Part shown: one piece after another, positions 42,659-50,809 of the stretch
How the letters are laid out: each line of letters opens with the position of its first letter
Numbering within the stretch: the stretch's first letter is position 1
Assembly: GCF_029871235.1 (NCBI RefSeq)
Contig: NZ_SSOM01000068.1
Coordinates: 1 to 64,000 of the forward strand
DNA from: Pseudomonas sp. BN411
GTDB lineage: Bacteria; Pseudomonadota; Gammaproteobacteria; Pseudomonadales; Pseudomonadaceae
DNA: 64,000 nt
Direction: 5' to 3'
Notes under the pieces: model-generated
Databases searched by the model: none
The model's input: the letters and a program-made list of their open reading frames with translations, nothing else
Told to the model about the DNA's origin: nothing
Program-made: the position numbers and the translations under genes

Positions 42659-44233
42659 TCAGACTTCCTCGGGCTCCGGCTCATGTTCGAGCAGGTTGAG
42701 CTCAAGATCCGCTCTATCAACCCACTCCTCGGTAATCTCGCCCTTCACGGCTACGCCCAGCTGGCGGAAATCGCTGACCTGTTTGACCAGGTTGCCCTTG
42801 CCATGCACCAGTTGGTCGCAGGCCTTCTTGTAAGCGTCCTGGGCTTTCTCCAGGCTCTTGCCCACCCCGTCCATGCTGCCAAGGAAAGTACGCAGTTTGT
42901 CGTAGACCTTGGCCGCGCGCTCGGCCAGTTCGGCGGTGTGCTTGTTCTGGTCTTCGAAGCGCCACAACTGGCGCACGATGTTCAGGCTGGTCAGCAAGGT
43001 GGTCGGCGTGGCAACCAGCACGTTCTGTTCGATGGCCTTCTGGAACAGGGTCTCATCAGCCTTGAGCGCCTCGACAAAGGCCGATTCGATCGGCACGAAC
43101 ATGAAGACCATCTCCGGAGCATTCAGCCCAGGCAGGTCGAAGTAGTGCCGGTCGGAAAGCTCTTTGATGCGCTGGCCGACGGCCGCCACATGCTCGGCCA
43201 GGGCTACGCGCCGCTCGGTGTCGTCCTCGGCGTTGATATAGCGGGTGTAGGCGTTGAGCGAAACCTTGGCGTCGATGATCAGGTGCTTGCCCTGAGGCAG
43301 GTGGACGATCACGTCTGGACGCTTGCGACCTTCTTCGTCGGTGAAGCTGACCTCGCGCTCGAAATCGCGGCCCTGGATCAGCCCGGAGCGCTCCAGCACG
43401 TTCTCCAGGATCAGCTCACCCCAATTGCCTTGGGCCTTTTTCTGCCCCTTGAGCGCAGTCGTGAGGTCCTGGGCTTCCTGGGTAATCTGCCGGTTGAGCT
43501 CTTTCAGGTGCAGTAGCTCCTGGGTCAACGCGGCCTGCTGCTGCACGTCCTTGTGGTGGATGTCCTCTACCTTGGTGCGGAAGCCTTCAATCTGCTCGCG
43601 GAAGGGTTTGAGCAGCGCATCCAATGACTGCTGGCTGTGCTGTGAGAAGGCCTGCCCCTTGGCCTCGAAGATCTGACCAGCCAGTTGCTCGAACTCCAGC
43701 TTGAGCTGGTCGCGGCTATCCTTCAGCAGTTGCTGCTGCTCGGCAAAGTGCTGCTGCTTCTGCTCAAGTGTACTGCTCAGGGTCGCGTGCTCTCTGGACA
43801 GATTGGCGAACTTCTCCTGCAGCACCTCATGGCTGTTCTGCTGGCGTTCGTGAGCCTGTTTGAGCTCTTCATGCTGCTGCACAAGCTGTGCATGCTGAGC
43901 ACGTGCAGCGCTAGCCTGGCTCTGCGCTTCCGCCAGTTTGGCACCTAGTTGCTTCAGCTCATCCCGCGCGCCGGCCATTTCCTCCTGGGCATATCCGACT
44001 TGGCGTTGCAGCTGCTCGACATGCGCCTTCTCCGCCCGCACTGCAACGGTCAGCTCGCGTAGTTCCAGCTCCTGCTGCTGGCTGATTACCCGCTGCTGAT
44101 CGAGCAGCACCTGGCAATCCCGCAGCCCTTCCAGCGCCTCTTGCCGACGCATCAGCTGCCAGAACAGCGCCACCCCCAAGGCCAGCACCATGGCAATTGC
44201 GAGTACTCCCACAGACATTCCGATATCAGTCAC
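42659..44233 (-). CDS. RmuC-family protein (island copy)
   Basis: This 524-residue protein starts at GTG 44233, which has AGGAG at the right distance; the longer frame to 44377 would run into the divergent regulator. An N-terminal membrane anchor (SVGVLAIAMVLALGVALFWQ) is followed by a long coiled coil (about 30-210) and the RmuC domain. The domain is recognisable from LKGQKKAQGNWGELILENVL, GRDFEREVSFTDEEGRKRPD, HLIIDAKVSLNAYTRYINAE and MVFMFVPIESAFVEALKADE; PDV...IDAKV has PD-(D/E)XK spacing. RmuC is linked to limiting DNA rearrangements. Here it heads an operon with an exported repeat protein and an M15-like gene, so I expect a specialised, not housekeeping, paralogue. Confidence 0.88.
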   Translation of the reverse strand: MTDIGMSVGVLAIAMVLALGVALFWQLMRRQEALEGLRDCQVLLDQQRVISQQQELELRELTVAVRAEKAHVEQLQRQVGYAQEEMAGARDELKQLGAKLAEAQSQASAARAQHAQLVQQHEELKQAHERQQNSHEVLQEKFANLSREHATLSSTLEQKQQHFAEQQQLLKDSRDQLKLEFEQLAGQIFEAKGQAFSQHSQQSLDALLKPFREQIEGFRTKVEDIHHKDVQQQAALTQELLHLKELNRQITQEAQDLTTALKGQKKAQGNWGELILENVLERSGLIQGRDFEREVSFTDEEGRKRPDVIVHLPQGKHLIIDAKVSLNAYTRYINAEDDTERRVALAEHVAAVGQRIKELSDRHYFDLPGLNAPEMVFMFVPIESAFVEALKADETLFQKAIEQNVLVATPTTLLTSLNIVRQLWRFEDQNKHTAELAERAAKVYDKLRTFLGSMDGVGKSLEKAQDAYKKACDQLVHGKGNLVKQVSDFRQLGVAVKGEITEEWVDRADLELNLLEHEPEPEEV

Positions 44234-44321
44234 AGCGTTTCTCCTTCTGCTAACCCGCCGATAACGGCCGGCTTGAATGACACCATCAGGATATGTAGCG
44301 TAAAGCGACGCATCCACGGTG

Positions 44322-44339
44322 TTTACCCGTACAGGTAAA
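44322..44339. promoter_or_regulatory. Inverted repeat, likely operator of the WYL regulator
   Basis: TTTACC and GGTAAA, inverted, flank a six-base centre that itself contains GTAC. It lies 24 bp before the regulator start and about 90 bp before the rmuC-like gene, in their shared divergent promoter region. CapW/BrxR regulators bind inverted repeats at such positions to repress their defence operon, so this is the best operator candidate. Confidence 0.6.
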
Positions 44340-44362
44340 GTTTTCGAGCAGATGGAGAAGCC

Positions 44363-45238
44363 ATGAAGCGCAAGCAATCAATCGAATCAGTACGCTGGGA
44401 TCTGGCGTTGCGCTATCGCCTGATCGAGACGGTAGCCTGGTGGGAAGGCCGACTGACAACGGGACACCTGATACAGAGCTTTGGTATCAGCCGGCAGCAA
44501 GCGTCGAAAGACATCAACACCTACATCAGCGAGCACGCGCCGAAAAACCTGACATATGACAAGCACCTGAAGGGGTACGTACCCAGCAAGCAGTTCAAGC
44601 CGCTGTTCATTGACGACAGCGCTAGCGCCTACCTGCATCTGCTGAACCAGAACCACGAGCGCGCCCCACATATCGAGGGCCTGGCCTTAGCCTATGCACA
44701 CACCGAAGTGCTGGCCGTACCCGACCGCACGGTACGCCCCGAAGTGTTGCGGCCTTTGCTCAAGGCTTGTCGCGAGGGGCTGCGCCTGGAGTGCGAGTAC
44801 GTGTCGTTCACCACGCCAGATGGCGAAACTCGCCTGATCGCTCCCCACACCCTGGTCTATACCGGGATGCGCTGGCATGTGCGCGCCTACTGCGAGAAAA
44901 ATCGAGACTACCGCGACTTCGTGCTGAGCCGCTTCCGGGGCATTCCGGAACTAATGGATGACCGCACGGAGTACGGTCGAGAGAATGATCCGGGCTGGTA
45001 CACCCTAGTGCAGGTGATTATCGAGCCCGACTCGCGCCTCAAGCCCGAGCAGAGGGCCATTATCGAAGCCGACTACGGCATGCAGGATGGCCAGCTTAGG
45101 ATCGAAACCCGTGGTGCCCTCGTGCAGTACGCACTGCAACGATTCCAGATCGACCCGACCAAGGTGCATACCAAGGCCACGGCACAACAGATTGTAGTGG
45201 TGAACCTCGATGAACTGGGAGCCTGGCTCTATCACTGA
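44363..45238 (+). CDS. WYL-domain regulator of the CapW/BrxR type
   Basis: This 291-residue protein has the N-terminal winged HTH-WYL-C-terminal extension layout. The HTH is LIETVAWWEGRLTTGHLIQS, then FGISRQQASKDINTYISEHA; the WYL domain is REGLRLECEYVSFTTPDGET followed by LIAPHTLVYTGMRWHVRAYC and RDFVLSRFRGI. Such proteins repress anti-phage operons and release on damage or infection. GGAG precedes the ATG. It is divergent from the rmuC-like/Asp-repeat/M15 operon across a 129-bp region that contains a TTTACC/GGTAAA inverted repeat. It may also influence the 716-residue nuclease gene that converges on it. Confidence 0.9.
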   Translation: MKRKQSIESVRWDLALRYRLIETVAWWEGRLTTGHLIQSFGISRQQASKDINTYISEHAPKNLTYDKHLKGYVPSKQFKPLFIDDSASAYLHLLNQNHERAPHIEGLALAYAHTEVLAVPDRTVRPEVLRPLLKACREGLRLECEYVSFTTPDGETRLIAPHTLVYTGMRWHVRAYCEKNRDYRDFVLSRFRGIPELMDDRTEYGRENDPGWYTLVQVIIEPDSRLKPEQRAIIEADYGMQDGQLRIETRGALVQYALQRFQIDPTKVHTKATAQQIVVVNLDELGAWLYH

Positions 45239-45351
45239 CGTTCGGAGCCTGTAAGAGCACTCCTATGCAACAACCAATGGGGCTAGTTTTCGCTCAAATC
45301 CGAGCACAACCCCTCAAGCCAGCATCATGTTTCTCCAACCCCATTCTGCGC

Positions 45352-47502
45352 TCAGCAGAGACTTCGCCAGAGCTCCCCAGACTCGACGACGCGAGTGAAT
45401 CGAACAGCAGAAAAACCCTCTGGAAACAGCGAGCCTTTCTCAACGGAATCGACTTGGTCTAAAGGGCGCAATAGGGCTCGTTCGTCACGTAGGACAACCT
45501 CGAGCACCTCTCGAGAGATGACCTTGAAACCATCCACAACCTGCTCGTCAAACTCGATTGAGGTATCAACGACCCACGCATGCAGATGTGCTTCTGGGTG
45601 CTGACCGTCGTAGCCCAATCGAGAACGCAGCCCCGAATCACTCATCAGCGCATCCACAATCGCTACGCGCTTTCGGCGCAATTGCCATGCAGCCTTGCGC
45701 AGTGTATTGGTCCGATGGAGCCAGACTTCATGCCTGGTCGAACGCAGATAGCCCGACTTCACTTCCAGCAAGAGCAAGATGCCGTCCTGTTGGCAGATCA
45801 AGTCAACCTCTCCCGCATCCTCATCCGCCATCAATGGCGGCCTATAGCCAACCTCAACGGAAAACCCCCTGCGCTTGAAGGCTTCGGCCAGAACCTGCTC
45901 TACCCGCCGCGTTTCTATTTGCAGATCAGCCCTCCGGGCACCTACCCGCCGAAGGTTGTTTAAGGCCGCGGTCAGATTGTTCTGCTGGGCCACGAGCCAG
46001 GGAAACTGAAAGCTGTAGCGCCCGATTTTGTAGAAGGGACGTTCGTACAGCCTCGGAGCCGGCATCCGCGGATTCTGCCTCAATTGCTGACACAGCAATT
46101 TGAGATCACTGGTCCAGAACTTCAGAATCGATTTGGCCGATTCCGTATCTCCATCGGGGAACTCCGTGCAGACGGTCCATCCCTTGATGCGCCGGACCTT
46201 CTCCTCCGCCTCGGACCAGGTCAGGGGGAATCGATTCTCGCCTGTGCGCAATCCATCCAATGCCAACTGACCAAGGGCGTGAGCCACAACCCCCGTCTCA
46301 CTGAAGTGACGCTGAAACGGCCGAATGAACGCTTGCTCAAAAAAGACAGAGGTCAGTTCACTGGCCAAAAGCACATGATGCATCTGGACCTGGGATCCGT
46401 CGCTGAGCGACAGTTGCTCCCCCAGACCATAGATTTGCTGAAGCAGTAGCCGGCTGCGAATCGCCTTGATGAACGCTAGCCGGTTTGCTTCGTGGTTTTC
46501 GGCGGAGCCGATAATTTCATCGACCATGCCGGAATCGACATACTCCTGAACCGCGCGGTTCATCCAGTAGTGCCAGAGAAGCTCATTCTTTCGCTCTGTT
46601 CGCTTCCACTGCACAGTCCCTTCATCCGATTCGTTGAAGATCACGGACTGGCCAGGCCTGAGCTGGTAACGACATTCGGGGTCGAAGCAAAACCAGTCAA
46701 TTGAACCCTCATAGTCGATCCGTTCCTGAGTTGCTTCGACCAAAACGGCCAGCGCCTCAAGGATGGATCGACACTCTGCTGATGCATCTGGACCAGCGAA
46801 GAGTAGAGGCGACAGATGCCTCTGCAAGGACTCCCCCAGGCGCACCTCGCTAAGACGGAAATGCTCCTCATCGCATACCTGCAGCTTCCTCAAAATAATG
46901 CGGTTGTAAGCCTCCCACTGCTTACTTTCAGGAACACCTGCGCCCACTCCGGTGAGTTCTTGATAGGCCAGGATGCTCAGGTACGAGAACAACTCCAGCA
47001 GCGACAACTGCTTTAGCTGGCCCTCCATTTGGCGTATGAGCTCATCAAATGGCTTGAGCTGGTCAAGCAGACGATCGCACACACCAAAGAAGATCTGCCA
47101 ATCGAGGCTGATCAAGCTTGCACGCAAATAAGCCCATAGAGGCGAGTCAGGCCGCTCAAAAAGCTTCGAATAGCGAATTGCCCATCTAAGGGTCTCGGGG
47201 TTGTGTGTTGCCAGATGTTCAAGCAATTCGACGCTGATTGCATTGTCAAAATGCAGTACACGACTCAAGGCCAGGCTGGCCAAGCCAGCACCTTGCACCG
47301 CCGACACATCCCACCAGAACGGAGCTGAAGTTAAGCCGACTGCACGATCAAACGCAGAGAGATTCTTACCGCTAGGTCGCTGATCCAGAAAATGGTGCAG
47401 GCACTCATCCAGTGCTTGCGCATTGCTGCTCAGTGACTGGCTGACCGTGTAGATCGATAGGTAATGCTGCAGGCACCGATTTCCCTTCTCGTCCACCCAC
47501 AA
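45352..47502 (-). CDS. Large unknown protein with a C-terminal PD-(D/E)XK nuclease motif
   Basis: A 716-residue soluble protein. The first about 480 residues are mainly helical with no motif I recognise. A short block RYQLRPGQSVIFNESDEGTV near 280 includes FCFDPECRY, which may be part of a small metal site. Near residues 560-585 EVGYRPPLMADEDAGEVDLI, then CQQDGILLLLEVKSGYLR, has the order of a PD-(D/E)XK nuclease (Glu, Asp, Glu-Val-Lys). WQLRRKRVAIVDALMSD and a C-terminal cap follow. It is a single gene, convergent with the WYL regulator. It may be a stand-alone defence nuclease; I cannot place it in a named system. Confidence 0.8.
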   Translation of the reverse strand: MWVDEKGNRCLQHYLSIYTVSQSLSSNAQALDECLHHFLDQRPSGKNLSAFDRAVGLTSAPFWWDVSAVQGAGLASLALSRVLHFDNAISVELLEHLATHNPETLRWAIRYSKLFERPDSPLWAYLRASLISLDWQIFFGVCDRLLDQLKPFDELIRQMEGQLKQLSLLELFSYLSILAYQELTGVGAGVPESKQWEAYNRIILRKLQVCDEEHFRLSEVRLGESLQRHLSPLLFAGPDASAECRSILEALAVLVEATQERIDYEGSIDWFCFDPECRYQLRPGQSVIFNESDEGTVQWKRTERKNELLWHYWMNRAVQEYVDSGMVDEIIGSAENHEANRLAFIKAIRSRLLLQQIYGLGEQLSLSDGSQVQMHHVLLASELTSVFFEQAFIRPFQRHFSETGVVAHALGQLALDGLRTGENRFPLTWSEAEEKVRRIKGWTVCTEFPDGDTESAKSILKFWTSDLKLLCQQLRQNPRMPAPRLYERPFYKIGRYSFQFPWLVAQQNNLTAALNNLRRVGARRADLQIETRRVEQVLAEAFKRRGFSVEVGYRPPLMADEDAGEVDLICQQDGILLLLEVKSGYLRSTRHEVWLHRTNTLRKAAWQLRRKRVAIVDALMSDSGLRSRLGYDGQHPEAHLHAWVVDTSIEFDEQVVDGFKVISREVLEVVLRDERALLRPLDQVDSVEKGSLFPEGFSAVRFTRVVESGELWRSLC

Positions 47503-47598
47503 AACTCCAAAGATAGAACCTGCTCAGCTGAAGCCTTCGCAGCCATGAAAGCGGCTGCCTATCACGTGAGCGTGAGCACTACGCGCGGCTAAAGCGGA

Positions 47599-47901
47599 TC
47601 ACTCGTCGTCTTCGGCCAACTCGAAACTCATGCCGCTGAGCATTTCCACACCAGCCGGCTGCCGCACCAGTTCGTAAGTATCCACGCTGTCCCCGGTCCC
47701 TCCAAGGGTAAAGGACACCAGCCAGGTGAAGTCCCCCAGTGCGTGAGTGGCCGTAAAGGACACGGACCAGTTTTCGCCGTCGTCCTTCAGGATCCCACTG
47801 CTGTTTTGAATCAAATCATGTTGTTTGAGCTCGCTTGCTGCGATGCGGTAAGGCTGCCCAGCCGCCTCGAAGACGGCCTCACCAATCGGTTGAACTGCCA
47901 T
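47599..47901 (-). CDS. Small unknown acidic protein
   Basis: A 100-residue soluble protein, MAVQPIGEAVFEAAGQPYRI at the start and FELAEDDE at the end, with beta-strand-rich central sequence (NWSVSFTATHALGDFTWLVS). It lies 58 bp after the inovirus-Gp2-like gene on the same strand, so the two may be co-transcribed. No motif is recognised. The acidic tail and small size would also fit a phage-type DNA-mimic or anti-restriction protein, but there is no other evidence. Confidence 0.6.
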   Translation of the reverse strand: MAVQPIGEAVFEAAGQPYRIAASELKQHDLIQNSSGILKDDGENWSVSFTATHALGDFTWLVSFTLGGTGDSVDTYELVRQPAGVEMLSGMSFELAEDDE

Positions 47902-47959
47902 GAAGCCCCCTCAATTTGTCGAGGGGGCACTATAGCCCATGATGACCGAATTTCTGCTG

Positions 47960-48637
47960 TCAGATCCGGCTGTAACCACAGTTACGAGTACGGCCGAAGT
48001 ACTCCTTGGTGGCGTTTTTGCAGAAGTAGCTCACCCGGTGAAAAAAGGCCGCCAATCCAGGATCGCCCTCCCCCCTGTTCAAATGAAAGGAGGCGTTGTC
48101 CGGTACGTTCACCAGACCACTGACGTCAAGAATGGATAACTGCAAGGCTCGGGCCCAAGCCTCCTGCAGGCGATGGAACATATTGACTCGCTCAGTCTCC
48201 AGTCTACCCAGCGTGTGATAAGCATCCCGGTTGAGCATAAACGCGAAGTGGTAATGGGGCTGACCTTGCCCGCTAACCTCACGCACCCAGAAGTAGCGGA
48301 GCTCTGTCGCATGAACACGCCGCTCCTCACGTGCGGCTCTGTCCTGATCGGCTTTCAGCTGCGCCCCGAATGAGTCAATGAAGCGTCGAATCACCGTGTT
48401 GTGCACGAAGTCGTCGGGCATGCGATAGCCGCTAGGAAGCTTCAAGTCGACTCTAGCTGCGAAGACGCGAGGATAAGCCATGAGCGCTTTCTCGGTGACC
48501 AGCTGGAACTTCTCCAGGTACTCAGTAATGAAGGGGCCCTTCTCGACCATCAGCGGCAGACCATAGTAGTCGGGCTGGCACCAGAGGGTCAGATTGCTAT
48601 TGCCGGGATGGCGCTTTGGGGTGGCCTGGGTAGACAT
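47960..48637 (-). CDS. Inovirus Gp2-like (YagK/YfjJ C-terminal family) protein
   Basis: A 225-residue protein starting at ATG 48637 with ACGGAGTAACCCC before it. The sequence has the family's RVDLKLPSGYRMPDDFVHNT, then RYFWVREVSGQGQPHYHFAF and DPGLAAFFHRVSYFCKNATK. The H-Y-H-F motif resembles the HUH metal site of rolling-circle replication proteins. This family occurs on tRNA-borne islands and in inoviruses next to AlpA, as here (AlpA lies 330 bp upstream). It may nick the element's own DNA for replication or mobilisation, which would matter because no relaxase is visible elsewhere. Activity is not proven. Confidence 0.85.
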   Translation of the reverse strand: MSTQATPKRHPGNSNLTLWCQPDYYGLPLMVEKGPFITEYLEKFQLVTEKALMAYPRVFAARVDLKLPSGYRMPDDFVHNTVIRRFIDSFGAQLKADQDRAAREERRVHATELRYFWVREVSGQGQPHYHFAFMLNRDAYHTLGRLETERVNMFHRLQEAWARALQLSILDVSGLVNVPDNASFHLNRGEGDPGLAAFFHRVSYFCKNATKEYFGRTRNCGYSRI

Positions 48638-48928
48638 GGGGTTACTCCGTTGCATTGGTTTCATACCACCTGCAACGGAATATTTTTTAACCAAACACGG
48701 CAGGCCCAGGGCAGTGCTTCGATCTCAATGCCCTACGACAAGGTGAAACGCCGAGGCAGATTAAGCTGTGGGCAATACGGGTGGATTAGTGATCTGGATG
48801 ATCATGGAAATGCCCCTAAAAGCAGACTGCCCGCGCCGACATCAGTACCAAGAAAATCTCCGGAATTTCCCGAACATTCGAATCAGAATCCTGCAGCCGC
48901 CCCAAGACTCACCCACTCCGACTTAAAA

Positions 48929-48964
48929 CCATAGGAAGCCGGGCCTGAGCCCGACTTCCTATGG
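48929..48964. terminator. Strong hairpin after the AlpA gene
   Basis: A 16-bp inverted repeat with one mismatch (CCATAGGAAG...CTTCCTATGG) around a CTGA loop lies three bases past the alpA stop. It separates alpA from the Gp2-like gene. The U-run is weak, so it may be a processing or partial terminator. Confidence 0.7.
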
Positions 48965-48966
48965 CT

Positions 48967-49164
48967 TCACTCATCGTATCGTCCTTCGTCTCGTTCTTCG
49001 ACACGAGCGAGGACCCAGTCTTGCACCTCGCTCTCAACCCAGCCGACGCAACGGTCACCCAGCGAAACTGGCCTGGGGAATGTGCCCTCAGCAATGTACT
49101 TGTAGATGGTCGAGCGGCCTAGGCCGGTGGTGTCGATGACGTCTTTCAGGCGGATGATTTTCAC
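48967..49164 (-). CDS. AlpA-family regulator
   Basis: A 65-residue protein almost entirely made of the AlpA/MerR-like winged helix (IRLKDVIDTTGLGRSTIYKY, IAEGTFPRPVSLGDRCVGWV, ESEVQDWVLAR). AlpA was described as an activator of P4-like island integrase expression, and relatives act as excisionase-like factors. Here the integrase is at the other end of the island, next to attL, so AlpA is the best candidate for controlling excision. It lies 86 bp after the winged-helix gene on the same strand. Confidence 0.92.
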   Translation of the reverse strand: MKIIRLKDVIDTTGLGRSTIYKYIAEGTFPRPVSLGDRCVGWVESEVQDWVLARVEERDEGRYDE

Positions 49165-49250
49165 GATACAGCACCTCTGAGTATTGGTTCAGAGGATTGG
49201 GGAAAGCTGTAGAAAATTACTTTCAGCTCAGCTCTTGGTCGGGGCACGAC

Positions 49251-50684
49251 TTAGCTAACAGAGGACCCGTAGCGCTTCAGGGCCCTAAATTTAGTATGCA
49301 AGCCATAGCTGGCACGCTGATCTAGGTCGATTGCCAGTATTGCCTCCAGTCGCTCACACGTCGCCTCGCCCCTCAGCGCCTGAACCACAAAGCACGCTCC
49401 CGAGAACTCTTGCTCTTTGGGGAGGGCTAACAAAGCCCGCACCCCCTGGTAGGCAACCGGGTTAGTTGGCGGTAGCACCTGAAATTGCATCTCATCGAAC
49501 GCCAATTCCTCGAGGGGAAGTAATAACTGCTTGAGTCGGCAAGCCAGTGCAAAGGAAACCTCGTATAGAAACTGACCGCCGCACTGCTCGGTTACTCCGT
49601 CATACAACATGAGCGATCGGCTTCGAGGCTTGAAATCTGCTTTAGCACAGGCCATCAACGCCTCATCCACGAAAAAAGTGTCTTTCGACAACTGGCTCCA
49701 TCGTGTCGAAAGAAGGCGAGAGGCGTACCCGTCCAACAAAAACTGCAAAGCGGAAGCAACAGCATCCACCCCTCCGGGCAGATTCCTCTGGGGGACAAAG
49801 AAGGCGGCCAAATGGTCAAAATCACGCGTAAGCCCCAAAAACTCAAGGTCGTGCTTGGACCAGTCAAACCGCGCTCCGCGGCTCAAGTCTGCTAGCGAAA
49901 TAATCTTGCCCGCCTCAGTCGACTGGCCTCCGTACGATGCTTTATCAGCTTGCAGTACCAAGGTCACCAACTGGGGTTGCATCGCGACCAAGCTCGGATG
50001 ATGAAGATTTAAGAAGTAGACCGTATCCCAGCTTCCGAGCAGTCTGGAGCCACTGAATCCAACAATTTTGTGGCTGATCAGACCCAGCTCGTTAAGCTTG
50101 TGCAGATGCGCCTTAAGTGACTCCCGCCCCAATCCAGTTAGATCGGATAACGCCGCAAACCCCGTAGACCGAACAACACCAAAACGGTCTGCATAGCAGA
50201 GCAAAACAGCAAGGAGGAGGCGGTTGGTAGCACTGGCTTTGCCTTTAAGTCGCTTGCGCGCAGTCACCTTTCGGTGTGCCGGACTATCTACCAAAGCGGC
50301 CTGGCTCGTTGTCGCAATCGAAGTGAGCCCCTGTATCTGATTCTCAGGGTGTAACACCTGGTCGACCAGATGGGACAGCGGACACTGCTCCGCCCCACCT
50401 TCCTCCGCAGCCAACCTCTCGAGCAGTCGCTCCGTGCATTCGAGCGAGTCTCTTGGGCGTCCTTTTCCTTCAGCGACCCTGGCCATCCTGATGAAGTCGC
50501 GTGACTGCAATTCATCCAAAGCACGGTTGGAAACAGGAGTCGACTGACGCAACCCGACAGACAACGCTTGGACCTCGGTTCGCCCAATGGGACGCCCCGC
50601 GTAGACCCGCAGATAGCTCGCAAACAGCGCCCTGGCCTCAGGACTAAGACCGAGGCCCTTCATCTGGACGAAAGCTATATGCAT
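49251..50684 (-). CDS. Winged-helix protein of unknown function
   Basis: A 477-residue protein; I take ATG 50684, while GTG 50693 just upstream is an alternative. Two regions look like winged helices: residues about 25-75 (EVQALSVGLRQSTPVSNRAL) and about 165-205 (TGFAALSDLTGLGRESLKAH then LHKLNELGLISHKIV). The rest is helical without a clear catalytic site. It is divergent from the IstB/DnaC-like gene, with two TGATATCA palindromes between them, so it could be the repressor or replication partner of that gene. It precedes alpA in the same direction. Confidence 0.7.
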   Translation of the reverse strand: MHIAFVQMKGLGLSPEARALFASYLRVYAGRPIGRTEVQALSVGLRQSTPVSNRALDELQSRDFIRMARVAEGKGRPRDSLECTERLLERLAAEEGGAEQCPLSHLVDQVLHPENQIQGLTSIATTSQAALVDSPAHRKVTARKRLKGKASATNRLLLAVLLCYADRFGVVRSTGFAALSDLTGLGRESLKAHLHKLNELGLISHKIVGFSGSRLLGSWDTVYFLNLHHPSLVAMQPQLVTLVLQADKASYGGQSTEAGKIISLADLSRGARFDWSKHDLEFLGLTRDFDHLAAFFVPQRNLPGGVDAVASALQFLLDGYASRLLSTRWSQLSKDTFFVDEALMACAKADFKPRSRSLMLYDGVTEQCGGQFLYEVSFALACRLKQLLLPLEELAFDEMQFQVLPPTNPVAYQGVRALLALPKEQEFSGACFVVQALRGEATCERLEAILAIDLDQRASYGLHTKFRALKRYGSSVS

Positions 50685-50722
50685 AGCTCCCACGCCCCTG
50701 ATCGAAATTTAGATTTATTTAA

Positions 50723-50769
50723 TGATATCACACCGTGTTAATAGAAATTTAATCAGCAGTGATATCACT
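50723..50769. promoter_or_regulatory. Paired TGATATCA palindromes, probable operator
   Basis: TGATATCA occurs at 50723-50730, and the perfect 12-bp palindrome AGTGATATCACT is at 50758-50769. The centres are about 37 bp apart in an A/T-rich divergent promoter region between the winged-helix gene and the AAA+ gene. Paired palindromes suggest cooperative binding by a dimer, perhaps the ribbon-helix-helix part of the neighbouring ATPase or the winged-helix protein. Confidence 0.6.
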
Positions 50770-50809
50770 AATGATAAATAATCTATCCAACTTAAGCCGG
50801 AGCTTTGCA

